10,921 bases of DNA, taken from contig RWJK01000273.1 of NCBI GenBank assembly GCA_004335835.1, forward strand, positions 2,696-13,616, written 5' to 3'. This DNA comes from Scenedesmus sp. ARA3 (lineage: Eukaryota; Chlorophyta; Chlorophyceae; Sphaeropleales; Scenedesmaceae). The notes beneath the pieces were generated by a model, which ran no database searches, was not told the origin of the DNA, and saw only the letters and a program-made list of their open reading frames with translations. Below are positions 1 to 7,944 of this stretch, piece after piece. The number at the start of each line of letters is the position of its first letter. The stretch's first letter is position 1. The position numbers and the translations under genes are program-made.

Positions 1-242
1 GGCCGGGGTGAAGCGTGTCAGCAGGCAGGGGGGCGGGGCCAAGCAGAGCAAGATGGTGATAATCAGAAGAACCACCTCAGCTGCCTCATGTTGGCTGATG
101 CCTCTCCCTCAAGCATGCACGTGGCACCTGGACCTGGCGCCTCGTGCGCTTTTGTCAGTCATGAAACAGCTGTGTTGTGCGTTTTTACTGCTCACTGCAC
201 GACCGACAGCCAACGCCCTCATGACGTATTTTCCCCCCTCAC
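1..242 (-). other. Start of intron 9 of the peptidase gene, running off the left edge
   Basis: The donor GTGAGG begins at 242-241 after codon fragment G of exon 9. Positions 1-60 contain no minus-strand AG, and no reading frame here resembles the next expected M3 block (V-x-K-L ... L-G-Y). I take it as intron continuing beyond the window. Confidence 0.6.
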
Positions 243-1424
243 CTGCGCCCCAGCCCTCCCCTGGCGCCAGCTGCCGCCGCGTCAGGCTCAGCCCCATCAG
301 CCGCTGCAGCAGCTCGCTGAGCCCGCCCAGCACGCTGCCCAGGCCCAGGTAGGGTGCCGCTGCTGCTGCCAGGTCAGCCTGCTGCGGCAGGCCCAGCGCC
401 AGCTGGCGGCTGTAGAAGTCCTGATCCCAGGGCTGCAGAGTAGCACCTGCACATGGTGCGTGAAGAGGGCAAGTCAGGGATGTGTCGCATGATGCAGGAT
501 GCCACCACAACCCAACAGGCAAAGCACAGATGATGTTTTTGATCACCTGCGTCACCATCACAACTGGCACTGCTGTTGGAGGTCGACGGGTCGTTGGTGA
601 CAGAGTGGCAGTGTCCACTGCCGCAGCTCTCAAGCAGCAGACTGCAGACTGCTCGCCGTGCCTCTCACCTGCCTGCCCTGTGTGCTGCTGCTTGAGGCGC
701 GTGAGCTCCGCCAGCTCCTGCTGCGCCTGGCCCCTGCAGCCCCCAGCCAGGTCCTCCAGGAAGCTGCCCGCAGCCTCAGGGGTGCCTGGCAGCAGCAGCA
801 GCAGCAGCACAGCAGCAGCACAGCAGCAGCAGGCAAGACAGGCGGCAGCAGGGCAAAATAAGGCCCGGCTGTGACAGCAAGCCAGCCTCAGGGGCGCCTG
901 CAAGGCAGCGCAGCAGGTGACGCACACGCCACAGCCAAGCTGCCGCCTGGCACAGCGGAGAACGGCTGTGGCAGAAGTATTGACAACTCGCAGCGGCAAT
1001 AGGTTGTCGTCTCAGAAGCCGGCGGCTGTGATGCAAAGAGCGAGCGAGGCTAACTGCCTGCCTGCCTGTCACCCACCCGCCAGTGTCGAGTCTGCCGCTT
1101 TGAAGGCAGCGTAGGAGGGGAAGCCCAGCAGGCGGGCCAGGCCGTGCCTGCAGGCCAGCATGTCGTCAAGCAGGCCCAGGTTGACAGCCGGGGAGGCAGC
1201 ACCGGCCAGGTACACCTGCAGCAGCAGCCAACATTCAGCAGCAGCAGTCAGAATGTGCAACGAATAATCATGTGTGGCAAGGCAACTGCTCAGTGGTTGT
1301 ACAGCTGCAGACAAACAAGCTGCAGACAGCTGGGAACAGAATAAACGCAACAATTGATTACATGCTTGCAGCACACTTCCAAGCCAGCTGCTGGTGCGCC
1401 ACAGCTTCATGCGCAGCAGCAGCG

Positions 1425-1455
<31 letters not shown>

Positions 1456-2330
1456 GTCCCTGCTGCACAGACTGCCCAGGACCTGCCCGCACCCACAGTG
1501 TGCCAGATTTACACAGACCTGCAGCATGCCAATTCATCGCTGCCCACCTGCTGCCGTGCCTCCACGCTGTCAACTGTGGCCAGCAGGTGGTGCACTTGAC
1601 CTGCCGCAGACTGCACAAATGTGCACATGGGCATTGTCACATGCAGCTCAGCCGCCCACCTGTTTGCGTGCTTCCTCGCTGTCCACTGTAGCCAGCAGGT
1701 GGTGCACGCTGCCGCTGTCCAGCGGCCATGTAAGCTTGCCAGTCATGCCCGCATAGCGCCGCCACTCCGGTGGCAGAAGCTTAGCCGGCACGGCCGTGGT
1801 GCCCAGCTGCTTGGGGTCAGCCTGGCGGCAGCAGCCAGCATGCAGCAGCAGGGCAACTGTCAGTGATGAGGATATGTGACGCAGCCGCTGTGTGACCTTT
1901 GCAACAATCATGTGGGTTTTGAATGGGTCAACACGCAGCAAAGTCGCCATGGTGACTGCCACTGATTCTTCCCACGCTGTGTGAACAGTGACCAATGGCC
2001 ACTGCTATTGCTAAGCCTCAGCAAGCGGCAGATCACACACGCTAGCAGGCAGTTGCAAAACATGCGCTGTGTTATGTTGCCGCTGGTAACAGGCATACAT
2101 CAGCGGCCACACTGCCTACGCACCAGGGCTGCGTTGAAGCGAGCCGGGTAGTGCTGGTTGAGCGCCAGCAGGCGCGCCACCTCGGCCCGCTGCGCTGCGC
2201 TGGGCAGGTGGATGCCGTACTTCTCAAAGTCCCCGCAGTACTTGCCCGCCACCAGCAGCGTCTCTGGGCAGAACTCCGCAAGCTGGGCCCGTGACAGCAG
2301 CTGCAGCAGCAGCGGCAAGACAAGGGTGAT

Positions 2331-2386
<56 letters not shown>

Positions 2387-4406
2387 GAGCTGAGTTTGGG
2401 AGGTGACTTGTCACACACAGCAGCACCTGGCGCTGCCTATTGCCCCTCCAAAGTCTGTTCATTCTGAGGCAGCTGCTGCAGCCAGATGCTGGCAGAGCAC
2501 AGCAGCAGCCTTCCACCGCAAATTGCTGACAGCTGCAACCAACACACCTGATCACCGCTGCGCAGCTGGTCATCTGCTGGGCTGCTGCTGGCTGCTGCTG
2601 CTGCTGCTGCGGTGGCGTGTGCGGCCTGGCTCTGCTTGAGCTTGTCGTAGAGCCCCCTGTGGTGGTTTATCTGCGCCAGGAAGTCACCCAGCAGCTGGTG
2701 AGGCAGGCGGGCGGGCGGGCGGGAGGCAGGCAGGCAGGCAGAACAGAGTTCAGGTGTCAGCAAGTGCACTTGCATGTAGGCAGGCAGAGCGGCGGCCAGG
2801 CAGGCAATCAGGCAAGCAGGCAGGATAGACAGAGTCCAGGTGTCAGCAGGAGCAATTGCACACAGTCACATAACTTGGCCAGAACCCGTTCAACCACATG
2901 CACAGCTGCCTACGTACAGTCGCTGGCATCACAATAGTCCAAGCCATGCAGCAGTGACAGCTAGGCAGATGAGTCATCTGTCATGCAAGGCTGCGCAGCG
3001 GGCCGTGCTGCTGCTGCCGCACCTGGCAGGCCTGGCTGGCTGCGTGCTGCCAGGCTGGCTCCGCATGCACGTGGCGGCAGCACTCCGCGGAGTCGTACAC
3101 CTGGCACATCTGCAGCAGCAGCAGCAGCAGTAGCAGCAGGAGTACATCTACAGCATGATGTGGCGTCTTTGAGGCAGCCTGCCTGGCATTGCATATACGC
3201 AACTGCCCTGCCGTAGCTTGTGCTGCTGCTGACAAAGACGCCACTTGTTCTTCGGTGATGTATTCACAGCCTGCCGCTTTACAAGAAGACGGACGGCAGG
3301 CACCACAGCTGCTGCAGCCACGTGTCACTGCTGTACCAGTAGCCCACAGCACGCTGACTGCTGTTGTCCCTGGCCTCCCCCAGCACACTGCCACCGGTCA
3401 GGCCTGCGTGCCCTGCCGTGCCTGGCCTCATCACCCAATCCAGGCACGCCCAGTCACACCACACACAGCTTGCCACCTTGGCAGTGCCGAGTCAGGCCTA
3501 GCCTTACACAGGCCTGGCCTGGCCTGGTCACCCAAGCCTCAGGCCGCATCTCGTTTCAATTATCGTCCACCAGCCACAGCTGCTGCAGCCACACACATCA
3601 ATGCTGCTACAGCGCGCTGCCAGCCTGGCCACATCACCAAGCCCAGCCACGCCTCAGGCCGCACCTCGTCTGAGATGTCGTCCACCAGCCGCACCGCACT
3701 CGCGTCAGGCGGCGCTTACTGCTGGACCTTGGCACTGCCGCCACTTCTGTACAGTCTCACAGCCTGCTACCTAAGGGACAAACAGCGGGCACCAAAGCTG
3801 CTGCAGCCACATGCTAGCGCTGCAACAGCAGCTCATAGCACTCTGACTGCTGTTGTCTCCGACCTCCCCCTGCACCGCCAGTGCCCTGCCAGCCCTGGCC
3901 TCATCACCCAAGCCAGCCCTGGCCTCATCAGCAACGCGCCCTCGCACCTCGTCTGAGATGTCGTCCACCAGCCGCACCACGCTCGCGTCAGGCGGCGCTG
4001 CCAGCACCTGCGCCACCAGCTCACCACACCTAGCACCAGCGCGGCCAGACATGTACACACACCAGTGAGATGCATGTACACACACCATAGAGCGCTGTAC
4101 AGGCTGTCTGGTTCCAGGGGCAGGAGTGGTGCCGAGGTGCCATGCTGAGCCATGAGTGGACTGATGCACAAAACAACATGCAAGATGCGTGCAAGGAAAC
4201 ATACAGAGATTGGGTGGTGCGTGGGCCAAGGGAAGGGGAAAGGGAGTGGAAGGGATTGGCAGACAGAACAGCTGCATGCACAGTGCAGTGGCAGGTGATG
4301 TGTCAGCAGCCTATCTGGTGGCGCTGCTCACCGGGCTTTGGCATCCTCCGCCCATCTTGGGAAGTCAGCAGGGGACTGCAGCCGCTTGATGCCGAACAAG
4401 CCAGGG

Positions 4407-4461
<55 letters not shown>

Positions 4462-4555
4462 CACTGGACAGCAGCCTGGTGCACTGAGCCAGAGCAGCAA
4501 CCGCGATGTTGATGCTGCCATTGAGGCATGTTAGAAGCGATGGCTGCCTCAGCAT
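243..4555 (-). CDS. MIP: Mitochondrial intermediate peptidase (M3 family), N-terminal part, 9 exons, cut by left edge
   Basis: Exons in reading order: 4555-4332, 4029-3948, 3109-3023, 2694-2548, 2300-2124, 1821-1660, 1215-1077, 785-669, 446-243. All junctions are GT-AG and in phase, giving 446 residues plus one base. The ATG is the first in frame after an upstream TGA. Residues 1-31 (MLRQPSLLTCLNG...) look like a mitochondrial presequence: Arg, Ser and Leu, no acids. An 18-Ser run follows, then PGLFGIKRL (family GLFG motif), VDDISDE (96-102), MCQVYDSAECCRHVHAEP, FEKYGIHLP, LLGFPSYAAFKA, TPEAAGSFLEDL, LQPWDQDFYSRQ and GLSLTRRQLAPGEGW. The order and spacing follow known plant and animal mitochondrial intermediate peptidases, which remove an octapeptide from some imported matrix proteins. 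The Zn-binding HEXXH region would lie past the left edge. Exon 4 carries an Ala/Ser run (about residues 158-169) from a CTG repeat. Another M3 oligopeptidase is the main alternative. Confidence 0.86.
790..831 (-). repeat. Interrupted CAG repeat against the exon 8 acceptor
   Basis: CAG units broken twice by CA. In transcription sense it is a CTG tract that runs directly into the acceptor AG at 787-786 of the peptidase gene. Confidence 0.9.
1413..1452 (-). repeat. CAG repeat in peptidase intron 6
   Basis: About 13 CAG units with one CGG interruption, mid-intron; CTG in transcription sense. Confidence 0.9.
1545..1595 (-). pseudogene. Relic copy of the 3' edge of peptidase exon 6
   Basis: About 50 bp repeats 1657-1707 at a spacing of 112 bp, with roughly seven mismatches. 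On minus it reads VHHLLATVDSVEARQQ followed by GTGGGC, parallel to the real VHHLLATVDSEEARKQ and its donor. It lies in intron 6 downstream of the real exon. The nearest upstream AG (GCAG before GTCAAG) would enter it out of phase. Confidence 0.85.
2331..2385 (-). repeat. (CAG)18 microsatellite in peptidase intron 4
   Basis: About 18 uninterrupted GCA/CAG units on plus, so CTG in the direction of transcription. It ends about 30 nt upstream of the exon 5 acceptor (AG at 2302-2301). Confidence 0.95.
2581..2610 (-). repeat. CTG repeat coding for Ala/Ser in peptidase exon 4
   Basis: CTG units on plus, broken once by an extra G, read as seven GCA/GCC Ala codons and then AGC Ser codons (ATAAAAAAASSSPA). 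The frame changes within the repeat, from Ala to Ser. It replaces a variable linker between LYDKLKQSQ and the FEKYGIHL block. Confidence 0.88.
2701..2740. repeat. AGGC/GGGC tetranucleotide repeat in peptidase intron 3
   Basis: Alternating AGGC and GGGC units, beginning about 5 bp upstream (in sense) of the exon 4 acceptor AG at 2696-2695. More AGGC-rich sequence follows to about 2825. Confidence 0.85.
2744..2856. repeat. 86-bp-spaced direct duplication in peptidase intron 3
   Basis: CAGAGTTCAGGTGTCAG at 2744 and CAGAGTCCAGGTGTCAG at 2830 differ by one base; the following bases also resemble each other (GTGCACTTGC versus AGCAATTGCA). Intronic, no function inferred. Confidence 0.75.
3112..3130 (-). 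repeat. CAG repeat at the exon 3 acceptor
   Basis: Six GCA units on plus; in sense the CTG tract leads straight into CTGCAG and exon 3 (start 3109). Confidence 0.9.
3235..3999 (-). repeat. Diverged tandem duplications containing exon 2 copies (peptidase intron 2)
   Basis: A module running from about GCTGCTGCAGCCAC to an exon 2 3'-edge sequence occurs three times. Its exon part is at 3944-3999 (the real exon edge), 3661-3716 (2 mismatches in 56) and 3545-3574 (degenerate). The GCTGCTGCAGCC marker is at about 3305, 3581 and 3798. Sequence around 3235-3330 also matches 3738-3815. This explains the large size of intron 2 (838 bp against 222-444 for the others). Confidence 0.85.
3661..3716 (-). 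pseudogene. Relic copy of peptidase exon 2 with intact donor
   Basis: Encodes PPDASAVRLVDDISDE on minus, then GTGCGG at 3664-3659, matching the real exon 2. It lacks the first half of the exon, and an in-frame TAA directly precedes the homologous codons, so it cannot replace exon 2 in the right frame. The 2/56 mismatch suggests a recent copy. Confidence 0.85.
4050..4087. repeat. Pair of 15-bp direct repeats in peptidase intron 1
   Basis: CATGTACACACACCA occurs at 4050-4064 and 4073-4087 (spacing 23), just upstream in sense of the exon 2 acceptor at 4031-4030. Confidence 0.8.
4410..4460 (-). repeat. (CTG)17 microsatellite encoding a poly-Ser run in the peptidase
   Basis: Seventeen CTG units on plus read as AGC (Ser) codons on the coding strand, inside exon 1. 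With neighbouring codons they make an unbroken run of about 18 Ser. The run lies between the presequence-like N-terminus and the conserved GLFG motif, where a length change would be tolerated and in-frame. Confidence 0.92.
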
Positions 4556-5134
4556 CCTCCCCTGAACTTCAGCAGCACCATGCCCTCAGGGGCTGTACAT
4601 CATGTACAATGCTGCCTTACTACGGACCCAAGGTGGCAAGCTGCGATCGGGTCAGGCTAAATCAGACGATTGCGTACAAACCATCCTCCAGGATGTTTCT
4701 TCGCTGTTGAGCTGCAGGCATGAGTCGATGTCAAGCAGTGCAAAGCCCCAGCTCAAAAGGCTGAAATAACAAGTTGTAGAGTTGCGATCATGTGCAGCCG
4801 GTGTGCGTTTACTTTAAAGGTTTACTAATGGCTGTGAGCACAAGTTGCTGTCCAGAACTCCACCTGTTGTTGCGTGCGCAGGTTCCTGAACCCTTGTTTG
4901 TTCTGCCTGTTCTGCTTGCCAGCCGATCTTCTGCTTCACTGAAATCCGCTTTTAAAGTGTTGTAACTCTGCTGTTTTCAACTGCACAGTCCACGAGCTAC
5001 GGTAGACGAACAAATTGGAGGAAAGTGGCCATCAACAGCTGCAGCATCAAGGCAGTTGCAGCAGGTCTATCCCAGCCATAGTCAACCAGCTCTGCAGTGA
5101 GTGATAAAGTACTGAGCTCTGTAGGGAGCTAGCA

Positions 5135-5152
5135 GGCGCCTTTACGGGCGCC
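5135..5152. promoter_or_regulatory. GGCGCC stem-loop upstream of TAF10
   Basis: Two GGCGCC hexamers (5135-5140 and 5147-5152) separated by TTTACG can pair as a 6-bp stem with a 6-nt loop, about 76 bp before the TAF10 ATG. Each hexamer is also self-complementary. The role is unknown; it may lie in the 5' UTR. Confidence 0.35.
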
Positions 5153-5204
5153 AGCGCGGGCCCTTGCTGTGCCAGAGCAGGCTGCAGGACTGTCAGCAGC
5201 AAGG

Positions 5205-5222
5205 GCAGCAGCAGCAGCAGCG
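5205..5222 (+). repeat. Short CAG run just before the TAF10 start codon
   Basis: A GCA/CAG run ends a few bases before ATG 5228. In the frame of the ATG it would read as Ser/Gly codons, but there is no upstream Met, so it is best placed in the 5' UTR. Confidence 0.7.
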
Positions 5223-5227
5223 GCAGC

Positions 5228-6916
5228 ATGGAAGGCGCGCCTCAGGGCAAGAGCCTGCCTCCACGCACGGTGGAGGTGATGGCTCGCCTGGAGCAGCACA
5301 TCCCCACGGTGAGCCCAGTGGCAGCAGCAGCAGCAACGTGCCTGGCATGCATGCTTTCAAACAGCTGCATGGGGGCATCAGGGCGGTGCTGGTGCCTGAA
5401 GCGATGCATCTGACAGCAGGATTGTGCAAACACAGCACTTCCTTCTCAGCCGCAAGTCAAGTCGTCAACCGACAGTGAAGGGCATACAGCAGCATGGGCG
5501 TGCACATGGCAGCGCCATCAGCAGGGTCAGCAGTCGACTGGAGGTCCCCAGGATGTTGTGTTGGTGCAGCTGTGCAGCTGTGCAGCACAGCTGGCAACAT
5601 CCGTGCTGCTGCTCAGCAGCAGGTGTGCGTACCTGCTATGCAGCTACACAGTAGTATGGCTGGCATGCTGCTGCTCAGCAGCGGGCACCATTGTGCCTGC
5701 CTGTGTGCTGTGTGCCGTGCAGGTGCCTGACGAGCTGGTGCTGCACCTGCTGCGCCGCAGCGGGGACGAGGCCAATGACAAGGAGCTGTGAGTGGCAGTG
5801 AAAGGGCGCTGCTGCTGCTGCCACCAGCTGCCCGGTCATGTCTGCAAGCCTGTGCGGGGAGCTGTGGTTACAGTTCAGCACGCAGCATATGTTGTGGCTT
5901 CAGCGCACAAGGGGGACAGGGAGGTGGCGCAAGCTCTCCCCTAGCATGCCAGCATATGCATGGCTTCAGCAGGCGGGCATGATTTGTAGAGGACTGTTGC
6001 ACTGACGCGCCTGCGTCTGTTGGTTGTGGTGTCACGCGCAGGGTGCGGCTGATCGGCCTGGCAGGGGAGCGCTTCCTGTCCACCATCCTGACTGACGCAA
6101 TGCAGTGAGTGGCGGTGGGCGCTGCTCCTGCGCTCTGTGCAGCGGTTTGGCACAGCATGCTGCTCCACAGTTTGAAACTGTGTGGCGCCGTGGGGGCTAG
6201 CTGCAGCGGCGTCTTGTTGCGTGCAGTTCCAAGGACAATGGCGGCGATGCAGATCAAGTACGGACATCAGCAGCATCCGCAGCAAGCTTTCGTGGCGGGC
6301 CATTGCGCAGTAGCAGAGTCTCCTGTCGTGTGCTGGCAGGCCTGACCCGGCTGCCGCACTGTGCTGTGCTGTGCTGTGCAGGATCATGCGCCGCAAGCAG
6401 AGTGTGGGCCTGAAGGAGCGCCGCCAGCTGGGCTACGCGGGGGGCACCGGCAAGAAGGACAGCAGCAAGGCGCTGCTGCTGGCGGAGGACGTGGCGGAGG
6501 CGCTGAGAGAGGTGGGGGGAACAGCGGCTGGTTACAAACAAGGCGCAGCAGCAGCAGCAGCAGCAGCGCCATGCAAAACGGCTTGGCTGCCGGCAGGGCA
6601 GCCGGTTGCGGCTGCCTCCTGCTTTGGAGCATGCGCAGCATCCATTGCTGTGGAAGCACGCCACAGGTCATGCTGGGTGTGCAGCTTGCACTGTCCTGCA
6701 AGGAGTGCTGCAATCAGATCAACCAAGCAACAAACGGCATTAGCGGGGCCGCATCAGTCAGGGTGTGGCCATCCTGCCATTCCATGTTACCAAGCGCACC
6801 TCATTGGCAGCTGTTGTGTGGACTCGTCCCTGCCTGACGGGCGCTGTCTGTTGTGTGCTGCTGTGCTGCAGTTTGGTATCACTGTGAGGGCAGCGCCCTA
6901 CTTTGTCAACCACTGA
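5228..6916 (+). CDS. TAF10: TFIID/SAGA subunit TAF10, complete, 5 exons
   Basis: Exons 5228-5308, 5723-5787, 6042-6104, 6382-6511 and 6872-6916 join in phase (384 nt, 127 residues plus TGA). The protein shows the TAF10 histone-fold pattern: MARLEQHIPTVPDELVLHLL (residues 18-37), RRSGDEANDKELVRLIGLAG, RFLSTILTDAMQ (59-70; family DALQ), a basic linker with IMRRKQS and GKKDSSK, then LLLAEDVAEALREFGITVR and the terminal APYFVNH (plants and animals: ALxEYGxNVKxPxYF). Its length is close to plant TAF10 (about 130). TAF10 is a core subunit of TFIID and SAGA, acts in the nucleus and pairs with TAF3/TAF8/SUPT7L-type partners. ATG 5228 is the only Met in a frame open since the TAA at 5105. Exons 3 and 4 join to restore Q70, so the open stretch at 6227-6257 is not an exon. 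Donors are GTGAGC, GTGAGT, GTGAGT and GTGGGG. Confidence 0.92.
5605..5682 (+). repeat. Duplicated hairpin-forming GCTGCTGCTCAGCAGC in TAF10 intron 1
   Basis: The sequence occurs at about 5605-5621 and 5667-5682, spaced 62 bp, each preceded by a CTGGCA-type sequence. Each copy is an imperfect palindrome able to fold on itself. Confidence 0.7.
6360..6381 (+). repeat. Pentanucleotide TGTGC repeat forming the TAF10 exon 4 acceptor
   Basis: Four TGTGC-type units run directly into GCAG at 6378-6381. The tract contains no AG until the acceptor itself. Confidence 0.8.
6545..6567 (+). repeat. CAG repeat near the donor of TAF10 intron 4
   Basis: About seven CAG units in the sense direction, 33 nt after the donor at 6512. 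In the frame of the upstream exon it reads as Ala (GCA). Confidence 0.88.
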
Positions 6917-7343
6917 GGCGGCTCGAGCCGCGCACCTCCGCTTGTGCAGTGTGGCGCTGCAACCGCTGCCAGTGTGTCTGCACTCAGCAGGCAGCCTGTG
7001 CGCACGGCAAGCACTTCAAAAAGCAGCAAAGGCGCTTGCGAAGGGAGCCCCTTGAGGGGTTTCAAGAAGAGGGAAGCGCAGCACTTGCTGCCACAAGCAT
7101 TGCGCGATTTTGTATGGGGCGCCAGTTGTTGGAGGAGGCTACACAATGCGCGCACATGCGCATGCGCAGTGACGCAGATGAGGCACAGCCATTGATGTGC
7201 AAAAACTATGTTGCATGTGCAGCGGGCGGCAGCCAACAAAACATTGGGTTTGGTCTGCGTGTGTTGGTGCCGTTCAACGGTAGATCCTGGCCCTGAGGCT
7301 ATCAAGTTCTTGACTGCACCTCCTGTTGTGCCTGAGAACACTT

Positions 7344-7348
7344 TGTAA
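7344..7348 (+). terminator. Candidate TGTAA poly(A) signal of TAF10
   Basis: This is the first TGTAA after the TAF10 stop, about 430 nt downstream. TGTAA is the usual poly(A) signal in chlorophycean nuclear genes. Long 3' UTRs are normal in this group. Position is inferred; the cleavage site would fall about 10-20 nt further on. Confidence 0.55.
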
Positions 7349-7602
7349 AAGGTCTATGGAGAATGTCTTGCTGCAGAATCTTCGATAAGCATATAATCAA
7401 GATTTATGCATGTGTACACATTACACAACGCTTCAATGATGGATGCTGCTGTCAGCATACGCATGAGTCGATTGGTAACATGACTTTGATTATATTGATT
7501 AATATGCTCAGCGCTGCACCAGCTGCTGTGCACAGTGCACATGCGGCGCATGCAGCGGCCTTCCCAAGTAGACGTTCCCCAACCTGATCTCCCAAACACA
7601 GT

Positions 7603-7607
7603 TTACA
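7603..7607 (-). terminator. Candidate TGTAA poly(A) signal of the TPR gene
   Basis: This is the first minus-strand TGTAA (TTACA on plus) after the TPR stop, about 340 nt downstream. A second lies at 7425-7421. If both this and the TAF10 signal are used, the transcripts converge without overlapping. Confidence 0.5.
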
Positions 7608-7944
7608 TGCTTGTGGCGTATGCCGCATGAACACCGTGCCACCCCTCTATCCTATATCTTTGTACATGCTTGTGTTCGCTAAACAATCAATGACCCACAC
7701 TCCACAGGCGTTCACTGCTGGGTGCAAGACGTGAAGCACTCCACGCGGCCTTTCCATGCCAGCCACGCTGCCGCGCACTCTGCAGCGGAGCCCTCAGACC
7801 CAATCAATCATCACCAAGCACCCCCACTGCTGCCAAGACTGTGCTGAGTCTAACAACATTCTGGAGCCATATAACTTCGATTTTCTACACTCAACCAGCC
7901 ATCCCTCATGCAGCTAGAGAAATAACAGAAAGAACAGCTGGAGC

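Larger units (their letters stand above)
4556..5227. promoter_or_regulatory. Shared intergenic region between divergent peptidase and TAF10 start codons
   Basis: There are 672 bp between the two start codons, less GC-rich than the flanking exons and without a convincing ORF. It must hold both 5' UTRs and both promoters. It contains CTTTAAAG (4812-4819) and CTTTTAAAG (4949-4957), possible weak TATA-like elements, and an inverted pair GGCGCC-N6-GGCGCC (5135-5152) near the TAF10 end. No start site can be proved from sequence. Confidence 0.5.
6917..7944. other. Convergent 3' ends of TAF10 and the TPR gene, no further gene seen
   Basis: These 1028 bp lie between the TAF10 stop (6914-6916) and the TPR stop (7947-7945). 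They should hold both 3' UTRs and a short intergenic part, which is AT-richer at about 7340-7510. Open frames here lack recognisable motifs and extend from or into the shadows of real exons. A palindrome TGCGCATGCGCA sits at 7157-7168. Nothing else is supported. Confidence 0.6.

Noticed and set aside
109..999. A 296-residue minus-strand open frame that looks like a single gene
   Set aside because: It is exons 8 and 9 of the peptidase read through intron 8 and parts of introns 7 and 9. The homologous blocks are contiguous only after splicing.
2158..2388. Poly-Gln, poly-Leu and poly-Ala open frames across CAG repeats
   Set aside because: They are frame shadows of microsatellites, mostly intronic, with no flanking conserved protein sequence.
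2548..2556. Alternative donor GTGATC at 2555 for peptidase exon 4
   Set aside because: It leaves one carried base, which does not fit the phase-0 acceptor of exon 5. The donor at 2547 (CAG followed by GTGTGT) does fit.
6227..6257. Possible TAF10 mini-exon reading SKDNGGDADQ
   Set aside because: Including it breaks the phase into the next exon. Skipping it restores Q70 and the conserved DAMQ-type motif.
7157..7168. TGCGCATGCGCA palindrome resembling an animal NRF-1 site
   Set aside because: It lies in the probable TAF10 3' UTR, and that factor is not known from green algae. Probably chance in GC-rich sequence.
6853..7296. 147-residue plus-strand open frame downstream of TAF10
   Set aside because: It starts inside intron 4, covers exon 5 in another frame and has no recognisable motif. 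More likely 3' UTR.
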